Below, in pieces: positions 44,310 to 54,125 of a stretch of DNA of 64,000 bases. A program made the translations under genes and the position numbers. The DNA comes from Fluviicola sp. (GTDB lineage Bacteria; Bacteroidota; Bacteroidia; Flavobacteriales_D; Crocinitomicaceae), in NCBI GenBank assembly GCA_031260455.1, contig JAIRJW010000003.1, forward strand, positions 62,001 through 126,000, written 5' to 3'. The number at the start of each line of letters is the position of its first letter. Position 1 is the first letter of the stretch. The notes beneath the pieces were generated by a model that was given only the letters and a program-made list of their open reading frames with translations, was not told the DNA's origin and did no database searches.

Positions 44310-46769
44310 ATGCTCAAACTAAGGATTCTGTTTCTACTCTGCCTGACTCAACTTTTTGTCTACTCTCAGCAGACAAAAGTTTCAGGGCGCGTTGTAGATG
44401 CTGCAACAGGAGAAGGTATGCCGGGTGTGAGGGTGCAGTTTCAGTTTTCGAAAATCGGGACATTGACCGACAGCCTTGGGTTTTATAACCTGCAAACGTA
44501 TTATGCAACGGACAGCATTACGTATTTAATACCGGAGTTTACGATGGTAACGAAGGCTGTCAAAAAAGATACGGAACAAACTATCGATGTTGCACTGAAA
44601 GAAAGCGTAACAGATCTTGTAGAAATAACTGTGAAACCTCCGGATGAATTTCCATCGACAACGTTACACAAAAAAGTCATCGCTCACAAAGATATCAACA
44701 ATAAAGAAAAACTCCAGTCATACGATTACGAGTTATACAACAAGATCCAAATTGACCTGAACAATATCGGAGACAAGTTCAAGGACCGGGATATTGTCAA
44801 ACGTCTGGATGTGGTGATGAATTATCTGGATTCAATTGATGGCGGAAAAACCTATCTGCCAGTGATTCTTTCGGAAAACATTTCTGAATTCAGTTTTAAG
44901 AATAATCCCAAAAAGAAACGGGAGTTCGTCACTGCAACCCGGATTTCCGGGGTAGAAAACCTCCAGCTGAATCAGTTCCTGGGGGAAATGTACCTCGATT
45001 TCAACATCTACGACAATTACCTGAACATTTTTCAGAAAGCATTCATCAGTCCGGTTGCCGATTTTGCACGCAGTTACTACAAATTCTATCTGGAAGACAG
45101 CATGTTTATCGACAACAACTGGTGCTACAAATTGCGTTTTGTCCCCAAAAGAACCGGAGACATGACTTTCGAGGGGGAAATGTGGATCAATGATACCACA
45201 TACGCAGTCAAAACATTCAAGGCAAAATTGTCGCCCTGGGCCAACATCAACTACGTGCAGGATTTGTATATAGAACATCATTTCGACCAGGTAATCCCGG
45301 AAGTGTGGATGCTGACCGAAGAGAAAATGATCCTGGATCTGAAAATAACAAAAGGTACCAAACTCTATGGTTTTTATGGACGCAAATATTCCTCCCGCAG
45401 AAATTTTGTAATCAACAAAGAGCACCCGGACAATTATTACAAAAGCGATTTTACCGTCGAATTTGCCGACAGCGCCAAAATCCGAGACAAAAACTATTGG
45501 GTTGCACACAGGCACATCCCGCTCAATGACCAGGAAAACGGAATTGATCAAATGGTCGATTCCCTGAACCAGGATCCTTTCTTTAAATTTCTGAAGAATT
45601 CAACCTACATGCTGGCCTCAGGTTATTATCCTGTCGGAAAAATCGAAATCGGCTCCATCTACTCCCTCATCTCAGTGAACCCGGTAGAAAAATTCCGTAC
45701 CGGCCTGGCGATTCGCACTTCGAATGCCTTTTCGAAACGGGTTGAATTCGGCGGAAGACTTTATTACGGCTTTGGGGACAAGCGCTTCAAATACGGTTTG
45801 ACAACGCGCATCAACATCACGCCAAAAAAACGCGGAATGCTCATTTTATATGGGAATCGTGACATCGAACAGATCGGAATTTCACCAACAGCCGCTGCCG
45901 TCGGATCGACTTTCAGCACCTTGTTTCGTACCGGCCCCCTGGACAAACTCACTTTCGTTGACAAGACTGGAATTAACTTTGAAAAAGATATTGGGAAGGA
46001 TTTTATCATTTTCGGAGGTCTGGAATGGAAAAAGTACACTCCTTTGGGTTTGGCGACATACGAACGCATCAATGAATCCGGAAGTATGGACACGCTCAGG
46101 CACATTCAAAGCTCGGAAATTACCTTGCGTTTCAGATGGTGTAAGGACGAAGAGTTCATTTCGGGGAATTTCGACCGGACCACTATTCCTTCCAAGTACC
46201 CGATTTTATCCATCCAGGGAATTTTCGGAATTAAAGGCGTATTTGGGAGCGATTACAGCTATCAGAAGATCGAATTTGCAATGGAACACAATCGCAACGT
46301 CGGTGTACTAGGACGAATTCGTTACGGTATCAATGCCGGAGTTGTTTTCGGAACTGTCGCTTATCCCTTCCTGAAAGTCCATGAGGGAAGTCAATCTTAC
46401 TGGCTTTATACGAATTCTTTTAACCGCATGTCCTATTTCGAATTTATTTCCGACCGTTATGTTGGCGGATTCGTTGAGCATCACTGGCAGGGGCTGCTTT
46501 TCGACCGCATTCCGTTAATCAAAAAACTCAAGTGGCGTTTGGTGACCAGTGGCCGTATTACGTATGGGGCAATCAGTCCGAAACACACCGCAGCAATGAT
46601 TATTCCGTCGTTTACGAAACAGTTCGGGCACATTCCGTATGCAGAAGCCTCCGTTGGGATTGAAAACATCTTCAAGCTCGGGCGCGTTGACCTTGTATGG
46701 CGTATCACACACCTGGAGCAGGGAATCCTTCCGTTGGGAATCCGCGCGAGATGGTCGTTTATATTCTAA
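44310..46769 (+). CDS. DUF5686/CarboxypepD_reg outer-membrane protein
   Basis: An 819-residue exported protein. After a signal peptide at 1-19 (KLRILFLLCLTQLFVYSQ) comes a carboxypeptidase-regulatory-like domain (TKVSGRVVDAATGEGMPGVRVQF, residues 21-90). The following 700 residues fit the DUF5686 family, with many amphipathic strands (LAIRTSNAFSKRVEFGGRLYYGF, GLTTRINITPKKRGMLILYG) and an aromatic C-terminal strand GIRARWSFIF, a typical barrel-targeting end. So it is probably an outer-membrane beta-barrel. The ATG at 44310 is chosen over a TTG upstream because the signal peptide then begins properly. Role unknown. Confidence 0.88.
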   Translation: MLKLRILFLLCLTQLFVYSQQTKVSGRVVDAATGEGMPGVRVQFQFSKIGTLTDSLGFYNLQTYYATDSITYLIPEFTMVTKAVKKDTEQTIDVALKESVTDLVEITVKPPDEFPSTTLHKKVIAHKDINNKEKLQSYDYELYNKIQIDLNNIGDKFKDRDIVKRLDVVMNYLDSIDGGKTYLPVILSENISEFSFKNNPKKKREFVTATRISGVENLQLNQFLGEMYLDFNIYDNYLNIFQKAFISPVADFARSYYKFYLEDSMFIDNNWCYKLRFVPKRTGDMTFEGEMWINDTTYAVKTFKAKLSPWANINYVQDLYIEHHFDQVIPEVWMLTEEKMILDLKITKGTKLYGFYGRKYSSRRNFVINKEHPDNYYKSDFTVEFADSAKIRDKNYWVAHRHIPLNDQENGIDQMVDSLNQDPFFKFLKNSTYMLASGYYPVGKIEIGSIYSLISVNPVEKFRTGLAIRTSNAFSKRVEFGGRLYYGFGDKRFKYGLTTRINITPKKRGMLILYGNRDIEQIGISPTAAAVGSTFSTLFRTGPLDKLTFVDKTGINFEKDIGKDFIIFGGLEWKKYTPLGLATYERINESGSMDTLRHIQSSEITLRFRWCKDEEFISGNFDRTTIPSKYPILSIQGIFGIKGVFGSDYSYQKIEFAMEHNRNVGVLGRIRYGINAGVVFGTVAYPFLKVHEGSQSYWLYTNSFNRMSYFEFISDRYVGGFVEHHWQGLLFDRIPLIKKLKWRLVTSGRITYGAISPKHTAAMIIPSFTKQFGHIPYAEASVGIENIFKLGRVDLVWRITHLEQGILPLGIRARWSFIF

Positions 46770-46843
46770 TCCCAGAAGCTAATTACAAATTAAACAATGG
46801 AATCATTCGCAATTGGAAATTCTAAATATTGTATTTTCGCAAA

Positions 46844-47584
46844 GTGAAGCTACATACACATGATATTAAGAAGACCTACAAGGGTCGGAATGTTGTAAAA
46901 GGTGTTACCATTGAGGTAAACCAGGGAGAAATTGTCGGATTGCTCGGACCAAACGGAGCGGGAAAAACTACTTCCTTCTACATGATGGTCGGTTTGGTGA
47001 AACCTGACGAAGGCCATGTATTCCTGGACGACCTGGAAATCACGCATTACCCGATGTACAAACGTTCTCAGCTGGGAATCGGCTATCTTCCACAGGAAGT
47101 TTCGGTTTTCAGGAAACTCAGCGTGGAAGACAACATTCTGTCGATCCTGGAACTTTCGGACCTGAGCAAGGTAGAACGCAAAGAAAAAATGGAGCAGTTA
47201 TTAGAAGAATTCAGTCTCACTAAAGTGCGCAAAAACTTAGGAAACCGGCTTTCCGGCGGAGAAAAAAGAAGAACAGAGATTGCACGAGCTCTCGCAACCA
47301 ATCCGAAATTTGTACTTCTGGATGAACCTTTTGCAGGAGTAGATCCGATTGCCGTGGAAGATATTCAAAGCATCGTTTCAGACCTCCGCAAACGCGATAT
47401 CGGGATTTTGATTACAGACCACAATGTACAGGAAACCCTGTCTATCACCGACCGTGCTTATTTGTTATTTGAAGGAAGTATTTTGAAATCCGGAACGGCA
47501 GAAGAACTGGCTTCGGACGAGCAGGTTCGGAAAGTGTATCTGGGTCAGAATTTTGTCCTGCGAACGAAAAACAATCAGCCATAA
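46844..47584 (+). CDS. lptB: LPS-export ABC transporter ATPase LptB
   Basis: The 246-residue ATPase that powers LptFG-driven LPS extraction. Walker [10 protein letters not shown] is at 35-43, the signature [15 protein letters not shown] near 136-150 and Walker [14 protein letters not shown] near 155-168, followed by [10 protein letters not shown]. The LptB-type segment [17 protein letters not shown] is present. A GTG at 46844 is the likeliest start, giving [14 protein letters not shown]; the upstream TTG at 46829 adds five residues. lptF/G are not in the window. A short imperfect hairpin with a T run follows, then a convergent small lipoprotein gene. Confidence 0.95.
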   Translation: MKLHTHDIKKTYKGRNVVKGVTIEVNQGEIVGLLGPNGAGKTTSFYMMVGLVKPDEGHVFLDDLEITHYPMYKRSQLGIGYLPQEVSVFRKLSVEDNILSILELSDLSKVERKEKMEQLLEEFSLTKVRKNLGNRLSGGEKRRTEIARALATNPKFVLLDEPFAGVDPIAVEDIQSIVSDLRKRDIGILITDHNVQETLSITDRAYLLFEGSILKSGTAEELASDEQVRKVYLGQNFVLRTKNNQP

Positions 47585-47613
47585 AAAAAGCCTCCGTGGG
47601 AAGAGACTTTTTG
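47583..47613. terminator. Weak intrinsic terminator between lptB and the small lipoprotein
   Basis: Imperfect AAAAAGCCTC / GAGACTTTTT stem with one mismatch, followed by a short T run, between convergent genes. Confidence 0.45.
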
Positions 47614-47623
47614 GTTCGTTTCG

Positions 47624-47761
47624 TTATTTGGATGCCAAATCAGTGTTTTCTGTATGGTTCACACTTCCATAAGCATCGCAGTGTCCTTTTGATGATCCGC
47701 AAGATGCCACAACCACCGCGAGAACTGCAGCCATTGCTGCATAGACAAAAAATTTCTTCAT
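47624..47761 (-). CDS. 45-residue small lipoprotein
   Basis: A very short gene: ATG at 47761, TAA at 47624-47626, 45 residues. Residues 1-18 are a signal peptide (KKFFVYAAMAAVLAVVV) leading into the lipobox ASC, so the mature protein begins at Cys19 and has only 27 residues, GSSKGHCDAYGSVNHTEN and DLASK. The CGSS..HCDAYG pattern resembles small lipoproteins I have seen in many Flavobacteria, but their function is unknown to me. Codons are regular and the gene sits convergent with lptB, with a terminator between. It is short enough to be missed by gene callers. Confidence 0.75.
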   Translation of the reverse strand: MKKFFVYAAMAAVLAVVVASCGSSKGHCDAYGSVNHTENTDLASK

Positions 47762-48179
47762 AGTTATCTGCTTTGTTTTTTAGTTTACAAGTTGTTGTCC
47801 CAGATACAAATCTACCACTTTTAACGAAATGAGATATAAAATATTATTCACATTGATGTTTTTATAATGTTGATTAATTGTGATTTAATTGAACGCAGAG
47901 TTTTATTTTTAACGTCAAAAATGAGAACAATTTTGTTAGCTAACGTTCTTTTAGCCCTGTACTGGTATGTGCCATTCATCGAATTATCAGCATTGCAATG
48001 AGTTTTGGTTCTACAGAATTCCCGGTCAGAATCAGCAGAACAGCGGTCAGAATTTTGATTCATTTTTTCATGATCGTTCATTTAACAGTGAATACTCATC
48101 ATGACTTCTATACAAACTTATTATTTTCATCGTTATATATCTAAGATTTTTAACCATTCTCAAAAGGAAATAATTGATA
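47762..48179. other. Gap without supported gene
   Basis: This 418-base AT-rich space should carry the promoters of the small lipoprotein (minus) and of the Omp85-like gene (plus). On the minus strand near 48071 an ATGAAAAAA is followed by a TGA and then a signal-peptide-like run IKILTAVLLILTG. It may be a dead small peptide gene, but the evidence is thin. Otherwise I see nothing. Confidence 0.5.
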
Positions 48180-49889
48180 TTGAAGTATTTCAAAAGAATC
48201 CTCAGGAAAAACCTGCAACTTGGTCTGCTGATCAAGGTGATTCTCTTTGCGGTTCCGGTACTTCACGCCCAAAAAAAAATCACGTTTCCGGATCCCTTTT
48301 TTAAGCAAATCAGCAAGCGGAATACTTTTACTTACACGGATACTTTTTCATTAAGAAATCAACTCACCGAAATCCGCTTCTTAGCTTACAAAAAAGGGTA
48401 TTTAAGCTTTGGAATTGATTCGATTGTCCGGGTTGACAGCCTGAACAGTGAAGTATATTTCAGTACCGGGTTGCACTATAAAAAACTGAATTTATCCATA
48501 AGTAAACAAAGCAGCAGTGCTTTGAGGAAAATCGGGATCAGTCCCCGAACGATTGAAGCCCTTTCTCCTACTCCGTTGGAAATCACCAAGGCCCTGGAAA
48601 ATATTCTCTACCAGTTTGAAACCTCCGGCTACCCTTTTGCACAAATCTCTTTCGAAAATCTCCACACTGAGAAGGAAGCACTTTACGCAGAACTGATCAT
48701 CAAACCCAATTCCAGGGTGAAATGGAATGAAGTGATCGTCAGCGGAACCAAGGTGAAACTGGCAAAAAAATATCTGGAAAACTTCCTCCACATCGAAAAA
48801 GGAAACTGGTATGACCAGAGCCAGGTAAAACTGATCGGTACGCGCCTTTCCCAACTCACTTTCGTTAAACAGATCAAACCCGCAGAAATTCTCTTTACTC
48901 CGGAAGGAGCCAACCTGTATCTGTATATTGAGACGAAGCCCGTTTCGCTGTTCAACGGGACAATCGGGATCCAGCAAGATCCTGTCAAACTGAAATACCA
49001 GCTAACCGGAGATTTACGCCTGAAATTACAAAATGCATTCAAGCACGGTGAACTGTTCGACCTGAACTGGCGTTCTATCCAACCCGGAAGCCCGCAATTA
49101 AAAATCCAGGCAGCTTATCCCTTTCTGCTCAACACACCTTTCGGGCTCGACGGTCAGTTTTCGCTCTTCAAGCGCGATTCGACCTTCCTAGAATTGAAAA
49201 CCAGCATTGGTGTCTCTTATTTCGTTTCGGGAGGAAAAACACTCACGGGTTTTTATAAAAATCAGCAATCCAACCTGCTCGGAACAGCAACATCGGACTT
49301 ATACGGAACGACTAAAAGCAATCTTTACGGGCTTTCCTTTAAAAATCAGACGGTGGATTACCTGCCCAATCCCCGGAAAGGATTCATCTGGTACCTGGAA
49401 GGAAATATAGGGAAACGGTCACTCAAGAAAGATTCCACAACCAATAATTACCTGGTTTATGGAGGGAAACTTCAGATCGAATACTACCAATCACTGGGAA
49501 AACGCTTTGTAATTAAAGCCGGGTTGATCAGCGAAACATTCTATACAAACAACATTCAACAAAACGAACTGCTGCGCTTTGGCGGCAATCTGTCTCAAAG
49601 AGGTTTCATGGAAGATGAGCTCCTGAGTACTTACCGGGCCACATTCACCATCGAACCACGCTTCATTATGGATCAGAATTCGTACTTATTCGTTTTTTAC
49701 GATCAGAGCTGGTATGAACGAAATGTTCAAAACTATGTTCATGACGCTCCGAAAGGATTTGGTGCCGGACTCTGTTTCGGAACTAACATCGGAATCTTTT
49801 CCCTGACTTATGCCCTGGGTCAGCAGTTTTCCAACCCGATTCTTTTCCGGGATTCCAAAGTTCATTTCGGTTACGTGGCTTATTTCTAA
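48180..49889 (+). CDS. Omp85-superfamily (BamA/TamA-like) outer-membrane protein
   Basis: A 569-residue protein with a signal peptide at about 1-30 (LLIKVILFAVPVLHAQ). Its N-terminal half contains POTRA-like units (LTEIRFLAYKKGYLSFGIDSI; WNEVIVSGTKVKLAKKYLENFL), and the second half, from about residue 250, a 16-strand-type beta-barrel. The motif LRFGGNLSQRGFMED near residue 466 carries the RGF lid-lock signature, and the protein ends in the aromatic strand VHFGYVAYF. It is shorter than BamA (about 800), closer to TamA or two-partner types. No ATG is available; the likeliest starts are TTG codons at 48174 and 48180, and I prefer the second because Lys follows at once. Confidence 0.85.
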   Translation: MKYFKRILRKNLQLGLLIKVILFAVPVLHAQKKITFPDPFFKQISKRNTFTYTDTFSLRNQLTEIRFLAYKKGYLSFGIDSIVRVDSLNSEVYFSTGLHYKKLNLSISKQSSSALRKIGISPRTIEALSPTPLEITKALENILYQFETSGYPFAQISFENLHTEKEALYAELIIKPNSRVKWNEVIVSGTKVKLAKKYLENFLHIEKGNWYDQSQVKLIGTRLSQLTFVKQIKPAEILFTPEGANLYLYIETKPVSLFNGTIGIQQDPVKLKYQLTGDLRLKLQNAFKHGELFDLNWRSIQPGSPQLKIQAAYPFLLNTPFGLDGQFSLFKRDSTFLELKTSIGVSYFVSGGKTLTGFYKNQQSNLLGTATSDLYGTTKSNLYGLSFKNQTVDYLPNPRKGFIWYLEGNIGKRSLKKDSTTNNYLVYGGKLQIEYYQSLGKRFVIKAGLISETFYTNNIQQNELLRFGGNLSQRGFMEDELLSTYRATFTIEPRFIMDQNSYLFVFYDQSWYERNVQNYVHDAPKGFGAGLCFGTNIGIFSLTYALGQQFSNPILFRDSKVHFGYVAYF

Positions 49890-49996
49890 CCGAATACTGT
49901 TCAGTCAATAATAAATTACCTTTTAATCAATCCGTTTTGAAAAGAAAATTCATTTGACTACTTTAAACCGCTAAACTGTGAATCAAGTTATAAATC

Positions 49997-51352
49997 ATGA
50001 ATCAATTATACCTTTTCTTTTTCAAAAGAATTTCCCTGTTTTGTTTCATTGGAATGCTGCTCGTAAACAATACGTCCTCCTGGTCCCAGATCGAAATCAC
50101 GATCAAAGGAAAGGTAGTGAATGAAATGGGAATTCCGGTCAAAAATGCTTCCGTCCAGATCGATATTCACAACACCCGAACCAACTCCGAAGGGTTCTTC
50201 TATCTGAAAAACCAGAATTTCCCGGCACAGATTACGGTAAAAAGCAACTCGTATGATGAATTTCAGGATATTTTGCTTTTTCCCGAAAAATGGAAAGACA
50301 CACTGATGGTTTTCGTGGTCATGACATCCAAAACAACCCAGTTGGAAGAAGTAACCATTAACGCCAACGGCAAATTCTGGGTATACCCGAAAAAACAGAC
50401 CAATGTGCTCGATTTCAAACTGGAACCGAACGGAAACATTCTGCTATGCTGTAGTGATGCGCGCCGCTATTTCCTGCGACAAGTGAATGAATCGGGAGAT
50501 CAGATCTATGAAACTTCCATCCGAAAACATCCCAGACAGATTCGTACGGATTGCAACGGAAAATGCCATCTTATATACAATGACAGCATTTACGAAACTT
50601 CAATTATCGGTGAATCAGTTGGAATCTTCTCTCCGGTATCTTACAGCAAAGCAATCGGACTTCTGGATAATTGTTCCTACTCGGACGATACATCCATCAT
50701 TATCCGCACTTACATGAACCAGAAACAATACCTGGAATACCTGCTAATCTCCAAAAAAACACATACCAGCCAAGTACTCTACGTGAGTGAAGACCGGCAG
50801 AAAAAGCGGCAGTTACAGGACTATAAACGGGAAAACAAGCTGACCGTCCAGGAAATTCTCAAAGAGTCGGATGCAAACCATCACGACCAGCTTTCCAATG
50901 ACCGGGATGATATCAAAAAAGTCCGGGAACGCTATAACACCCAACAATTTTATGATCTGATTCTTTTAAAACCTATCTATGTACCTTTGTTCGAACTCAA
51001 TGATTCGCTGATCATTTTCGATCACCCGAACGATTCTGCCATCGTCTTCACCAAAACAGGAACCCGGGTGAGAAGTTTCCCTATTTCCTACCAATACTTT
51101 AAGGGCTGGAAAAACGAATTGATTCCGAACCTGGAGAAAACGGCTATTTACGCCCGGTTTGAAAGAGACGGTATTACCAGTCTCAAAAAAATTAACCTGA
51201 TGACTGGAAAAGCAGCAGATGAAGTGGAAATACGGGAACATATTTTCCCGGAGCACATCCAGATCCACCGGGATTTCATCTATTACATTTACAAAGATTA
51301 TCTGGATCTGAGTATGCACTATATTTTCAAACAACATTTAACGAAATACTAA
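49997..51352 (+). CDS. Exported CarboxypepD_reg-like domain protein
   Basis: A 451-residue exported protein. The signal peptide spans about residues 1-30 (FCFIGMLLVNNTSSWSQ). A carboxypeptidase-regulatory-like domain follows at 33-110 (IKGKVVNEMGIPVKNASVQIDI, TRTNSEGFFYLKN), then a beta-rich region (FWVYPKKQTNVLDFKLEPNGNIL, DCNGKCHLIYNDSIYE) with propeller-like rhythm but no identified family. No T9SS tail or OM barrel is seen. It is separate from the helicase that follows by 54 bases. Function unassigned. Confidence 0.8.
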   Translation: MNQLYLFFFKRISLFCFIGMLLVNNTSSWSQIEITIKGKVVNEMGIPVKNASVQIDIHNTRTNSEGFFYLKNQNFPAQITVKSNSYDEFQDILLFPEKWKDTLMVFVVMTSKTTQLEEVTINANGKFWVYPKKQTNVLDFKLEPNGNILLCCSDARRYFLRQVNESGDQIYETSIRKHPRQIRTDCNGKCHLIYNDSIYETSIIGESVGIFSPVSYSKAIGLLDNCSYSDDTSIIIRTYMNQKQYLEYLLISKKTHTSQVLYVSEDRQKKRQLQDYKRENKLTVQEILKESDANHHDQLSNDRDDIKKVRERYNTQQFYDLILLKPIYVPLFELNDSLIIFDHPNDSAIVFTKTGTRVRSFPISYQYFKGWKNELIPNLEKTAIYARFERDGITSLKKINLMTGKAADEVEIREHIFPEHIQIHRDFIYYIYKDYLDLSMHYIFKQHLTKY

Positions 51353-51388
51353 CGATTGTATTTCAATTTGCAGACAATACTAATTTTG

Positions 51389-51404
51389 CTTATCTTCAGA
51401 TAAG
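51389..51404. promoter_or_regulatory. Perfect hairpin just before the helicase start (CTTATC-TTCA-GATAAG)
   Basis: Six-base perfect arms with a four-base loop, ending two bases before the ATG. It could limit ribosome access or bind a regulator; nothing else in the sequence decides this. Confidence 0.3.
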
Positions 51405-51406
51405 AG

Positions 51407-53713
51407 ATGAAAGCATATACAGAAACAACCATCAGCAATCCTGATGAATTTACAGAACGATTTATTAACCAGACCAATAGTCCGGTATTCCTGACGGGGA
51501 AAGCCGGAACCGGAAAAACAACCCTGCTCCGAAAAATTGTTGAAACGACGCATAAAAATACAGTCATCGTAGCTCCAACCGGGATCGCAGCTCTCAATGC
51601 CGGTGGAGTAACCATTCATTCGTTCTTCCAGCTTCCATTCAGTTCATTCATCCCTGAATTCGTCTCGGAAGGATTGGTCAGCGGAAACACCAAATTCGAA
51701 TCGAAAGAAACGCTGAAACGCCATTTTCATTTCAATAAAACGCGTCAGAACCTCATTCGGAGCGTAGAGCTGTTGATTATCGATGAAGTCTCCATGCTTC
51801 GTGCCGATTTATTGGATGCAATTGACTGGACTCTGAGAAACGTACGCCGGAACAATGATCCGTTCGGAGGCGTTCAGGTGCTTTTCATCGGAGACTTGTT
51901 ACAGCTCCCTCCCGTCATCAAACCGGAAGAATGGAGCTTGCTTCAAAAATATTACCGCGGAATTTTCTTTTTTAACGCACACGTTCTCCTGGAGCAGGCT
52001 CCGGTCTATATCGAACTGGAAAAAATCTTCCGGCAGGACGACCAGCTTTTTATCGATCTGCTGAATCATTTGCGAAACAATCAGATTACGACAGAAGATC
52101 GGCAATTACTTGAACGCTACGTCAATCCAGGTTTTGATTCAACCAAAGAGGAAGGATATATTACCTTGACAACACACAATTCAAAAGCAGATCAGATCAA
52201 TGCTGCTGCTTTGGAGTCGCTCCCGGAAAAATCACTGGTTTACTCAGCTGAGATCAGGGGAGATTTCCCTCCGCATTTGTATCCGCTGGAAAAAGACACC
52301 GAATTGAAGATCGGGGCGCAGATCATGTTTATCAAAAATGATATTTCTTTTGAGAAGAATTTCTACAACGGAAAAATGGGCGTTATTCAATCGTTGACTC
52401 CGGATGAAATCGAAGTGTTTTTTAAAGACGAAAAACGAAGTATTATCGTTGAGAAATACGAATGGAACAATATCAAATACTCACTTAATGAGCAAAACGG
52501 TGAAATCGAAGAAGAAGTACTCGGAACATTTGTCCATTATCCCATTAAACTGGCCTGGGCCATTACCATTCACAAAAGCCAGGGGCTTACTTTCGACAAA
52601 GCCGTTCTGGATGTTTCACAGGTTTTTGCTCCCGGACAAGCTTATGTGGCACTTTCGAGACTTCGCAGTTTATCCGGACTCGTTCTGCTCAAACCGCTTT
52701 CCATGAATGGCCTCGTGAACGATCAGCAGGTTGTTTCCTACGCTTCAAACAAAACCGCAGAGGATGTCATGCAACTTTATCTCGATCGTGAAACAGCACG
52801 GTTTATCTACCATAGCCTGGTTCAAGCCTTTGATTGGTACGATTACACAACCAAATGGGCCACTTTTGAATTAGGCTTTAAGTTACAGGGACCCAAAACC
52901 GAAAAGGGAAAAGACAAATCCTGGGCTGCCAGCCAGCTTCAAATCGTTCAAAGCACGTTTGATGCAGCCCGTAAATTCCAAAATCAGCTGTCCAGTCTTT
53001 TTTCCAAAGAAAAACCGGACTGGACATTTATTCATGAGCGGGTTCAGGCTGCCTACAAGTATTTCTACAAACCTTTGGATGCTCAGGTTTATTCGATCAT
53101 GAAACGACGTTATGAGTTATCCAAAATCAAAAAAACGAAACAATACAGCGACGAGCTGGAAGAACTCGAACAGGAAGTAGTAGCAGTAGTTCACCGTTTG
53201 ATAAAGGCACGTCTGTTAATGGAAACGGTTGTGAACCAAAAACCATTCACGAAAGAAACAATCAAAACTCCGGAGCTTATCAACTATGTTATTGCAAAAA
53301 GCCACAGCATTCAACAGGAATTGAGAGCTAACCGTTCCATGCTGGATGAGATGATCGATGAAGATTACAGCGATGTGGTCAAACTGGTCAAAACCAAAAC
53401 GGCAAAAGAGGAAAAACCTGTCAAAAAAGACACTTACAAAATCACCCTGGAATTATTCCGCGAAGGAAAAACGATCAAAGAGATTGCCCGTGAGCGCCAG
53501 CTGGGAGTCTCAACTATTGAAGGACATTTTGTCAAACTGATCCGCCAGGAACAAATTGACGTGACGGAAATCCTGGATCCGAAACGCATCAGCGAGATTG
53601 AAACCTACCTCGAAGGTACGGAAGGTAAAACGCTTGGAACCATTAAGGAAGAATTAGGCGACAAAGTCACTTACGGTGAACTGAAACTGGTTCAGGCTTC
53701 GAAGACATTGTGA
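51407..53713 (+). CDS. PIF1/RecD-like helicase with C-terminal helix-turn-helix domain
   Basis: A 768-residue superfamily 1B helicase. Walker A is FLTGKAGTGKTT around residues 28-39; the DEVSM Walker B is at Asp126 (LLIIDEVSMLRADLLDAID); the following motif III is GGVQVLFIGDLLQLPPV; and the C-terminal ATPase half contains LAWAITIHKSQGLTFDKAVLDV and YVALSRLRSLSGLVLL. Residues from about 675 form a helix-turn-helix unit (TYKITLELFREGKTIKEIA, LGVSTIEGHFVKLIRQ), the HTH_40 type also found at the end of RecQ in this phylum. It unwinds DNA 5' to 3' by family analogy. It is likely monocistronic. Confidence 0.9.
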   Translation: MKAYTETTISNPDEFTERFINQTNSPVFLTGKAGTGKTTLLRKIVETTHKNTVIVAPTGIAALNAGGVTIHSFFQLPFSSFIPEFVSEGLVSGNTKFESKETLKRHFHFNKTRQNLIRSVELLIIDEVSMLRADLLDAIDWTLRNVRRNNDPFGGVQVLFIGDLLQLPPVIKPEEWSLLQKYYRGIFFFNAHVLLEQAPVYIELEKIFRQDDQLFIDLLNHLRNNQITTEDRQLLERYVNPGFDSTKEEGYITLTTHNSKADQINAAALESLPEKSLVYSAEIRGDFPPHLYPLEKDTELKIGAQIMFIKNDISFEKNFYNGKMGVIQSLTPDEIEVFFKDEKRSIIVEKYEWNNIKYSLNEQNGEIEEEVLGTFVHYPIKLAWAITIHKSQGLTFDKAVLDVSQVFAPGQAYVALSRLRSLSGLVLLKPLSMNGLVNDQQVVSYASNKTAEDVMQLYLDRETARFIYHSLVQAFDWYDYTTKWATFELGFKLQGPKTEKGKDKSWAASQLQIVQSTFDAARKFQNQLSSLFSKEKPDWTFIHERVQAAYKYFYKPLDAQVYSIMKRRYELSKIKKTKQYSDELEELEQEVVAVVHRLIKARLLMETVVNQKPFTKETIKTPELINYVIAKSHSIQQELRANRSMLDEMIDEDYSDVVKLVKTKTAKEEKPVKKDTYKITLELFREGKTIKEIARERQLGVSTIEGHFVKLIRQEQIDVTEILDPKRISEIETYLEGTEGKTLGTIKEELGDKVTYGELKLVQASKTL

Positions 53714-53798
53714 GATTGTTTCATTTTTTGACTAAAGCCTTTGACAATGAATATGTTTTATCGTTCCCTCGTTACAGGAAGGAAAAATAGCGCATTAA

Positions 53799-54125
53799 TT
53801 AAAACAGTTTTTTGTTTTCTTTGTGACGAGTAGCATCCCTATCTGTTTTTTTCGCGATATTTTTTTCCAGAGCCTCTTCCAGATCAACTCCCGTTTGGTT
53901 TGCCAGACAGATCAAAACGAACAGTACATCTGCCAGTTCATCACCCAGATCCTTGTTTTTATCGCTCTCCTTTTCACTTTGCTCGCCGTATCTTCTGGCA
54001 ATAATACGAGCCACTTCTCCCACTTCTTCTGTCAGCATAGTCATATTGGTCAGCTCATTGAAATAACGAACTCCCACTTTTTTTATCCACTGATCTACTT
54101 TTTTTTGTGCTTCTGAAATTTCCAC
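53799..54125 (-). CDS. MazG-like nucleotide pyrophosphohydrolase
   Basis: A 108-residue protein with one MazG-type all-alpha NTP-PPase domain. The metal-binding motif LTEEVGEVARIIA has Glu33, Glu34 and Glu37, and the second motif ELADVLFVLICLANQ carries Glu63 and Asp66. It would hydrolyse non-canonical or surplus nucleoside triphosphates to monophosphates. It begins with GTG at 54125, which shares one base with the dtd stop, and it is the last gene of an rsgA-dtd-mazG run. The highly charged C-terminus (KKTDRDATRHKENKKLF) is typical of the short MazG family. Confidence 0.9.
   Translation of the reverse strand: MEISEAQKKVDQWIKKVGVRYFNELTNMTMLTEEVGEVARIIARRYGEQSEKESDKNKDLGDELADVLFVLICLANQTGVDLEEALEKNIAKKTDRDATRHKENKKLF

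Noticed and set aside
47848-48081. Minus-strand 77-codon frame (MNDHEKMNQNSD...)
   Set aside because: Low complexity, AT-rich, no signal or family; the neighbouring frame has only a broken signal-like run. Not enough for a gene.
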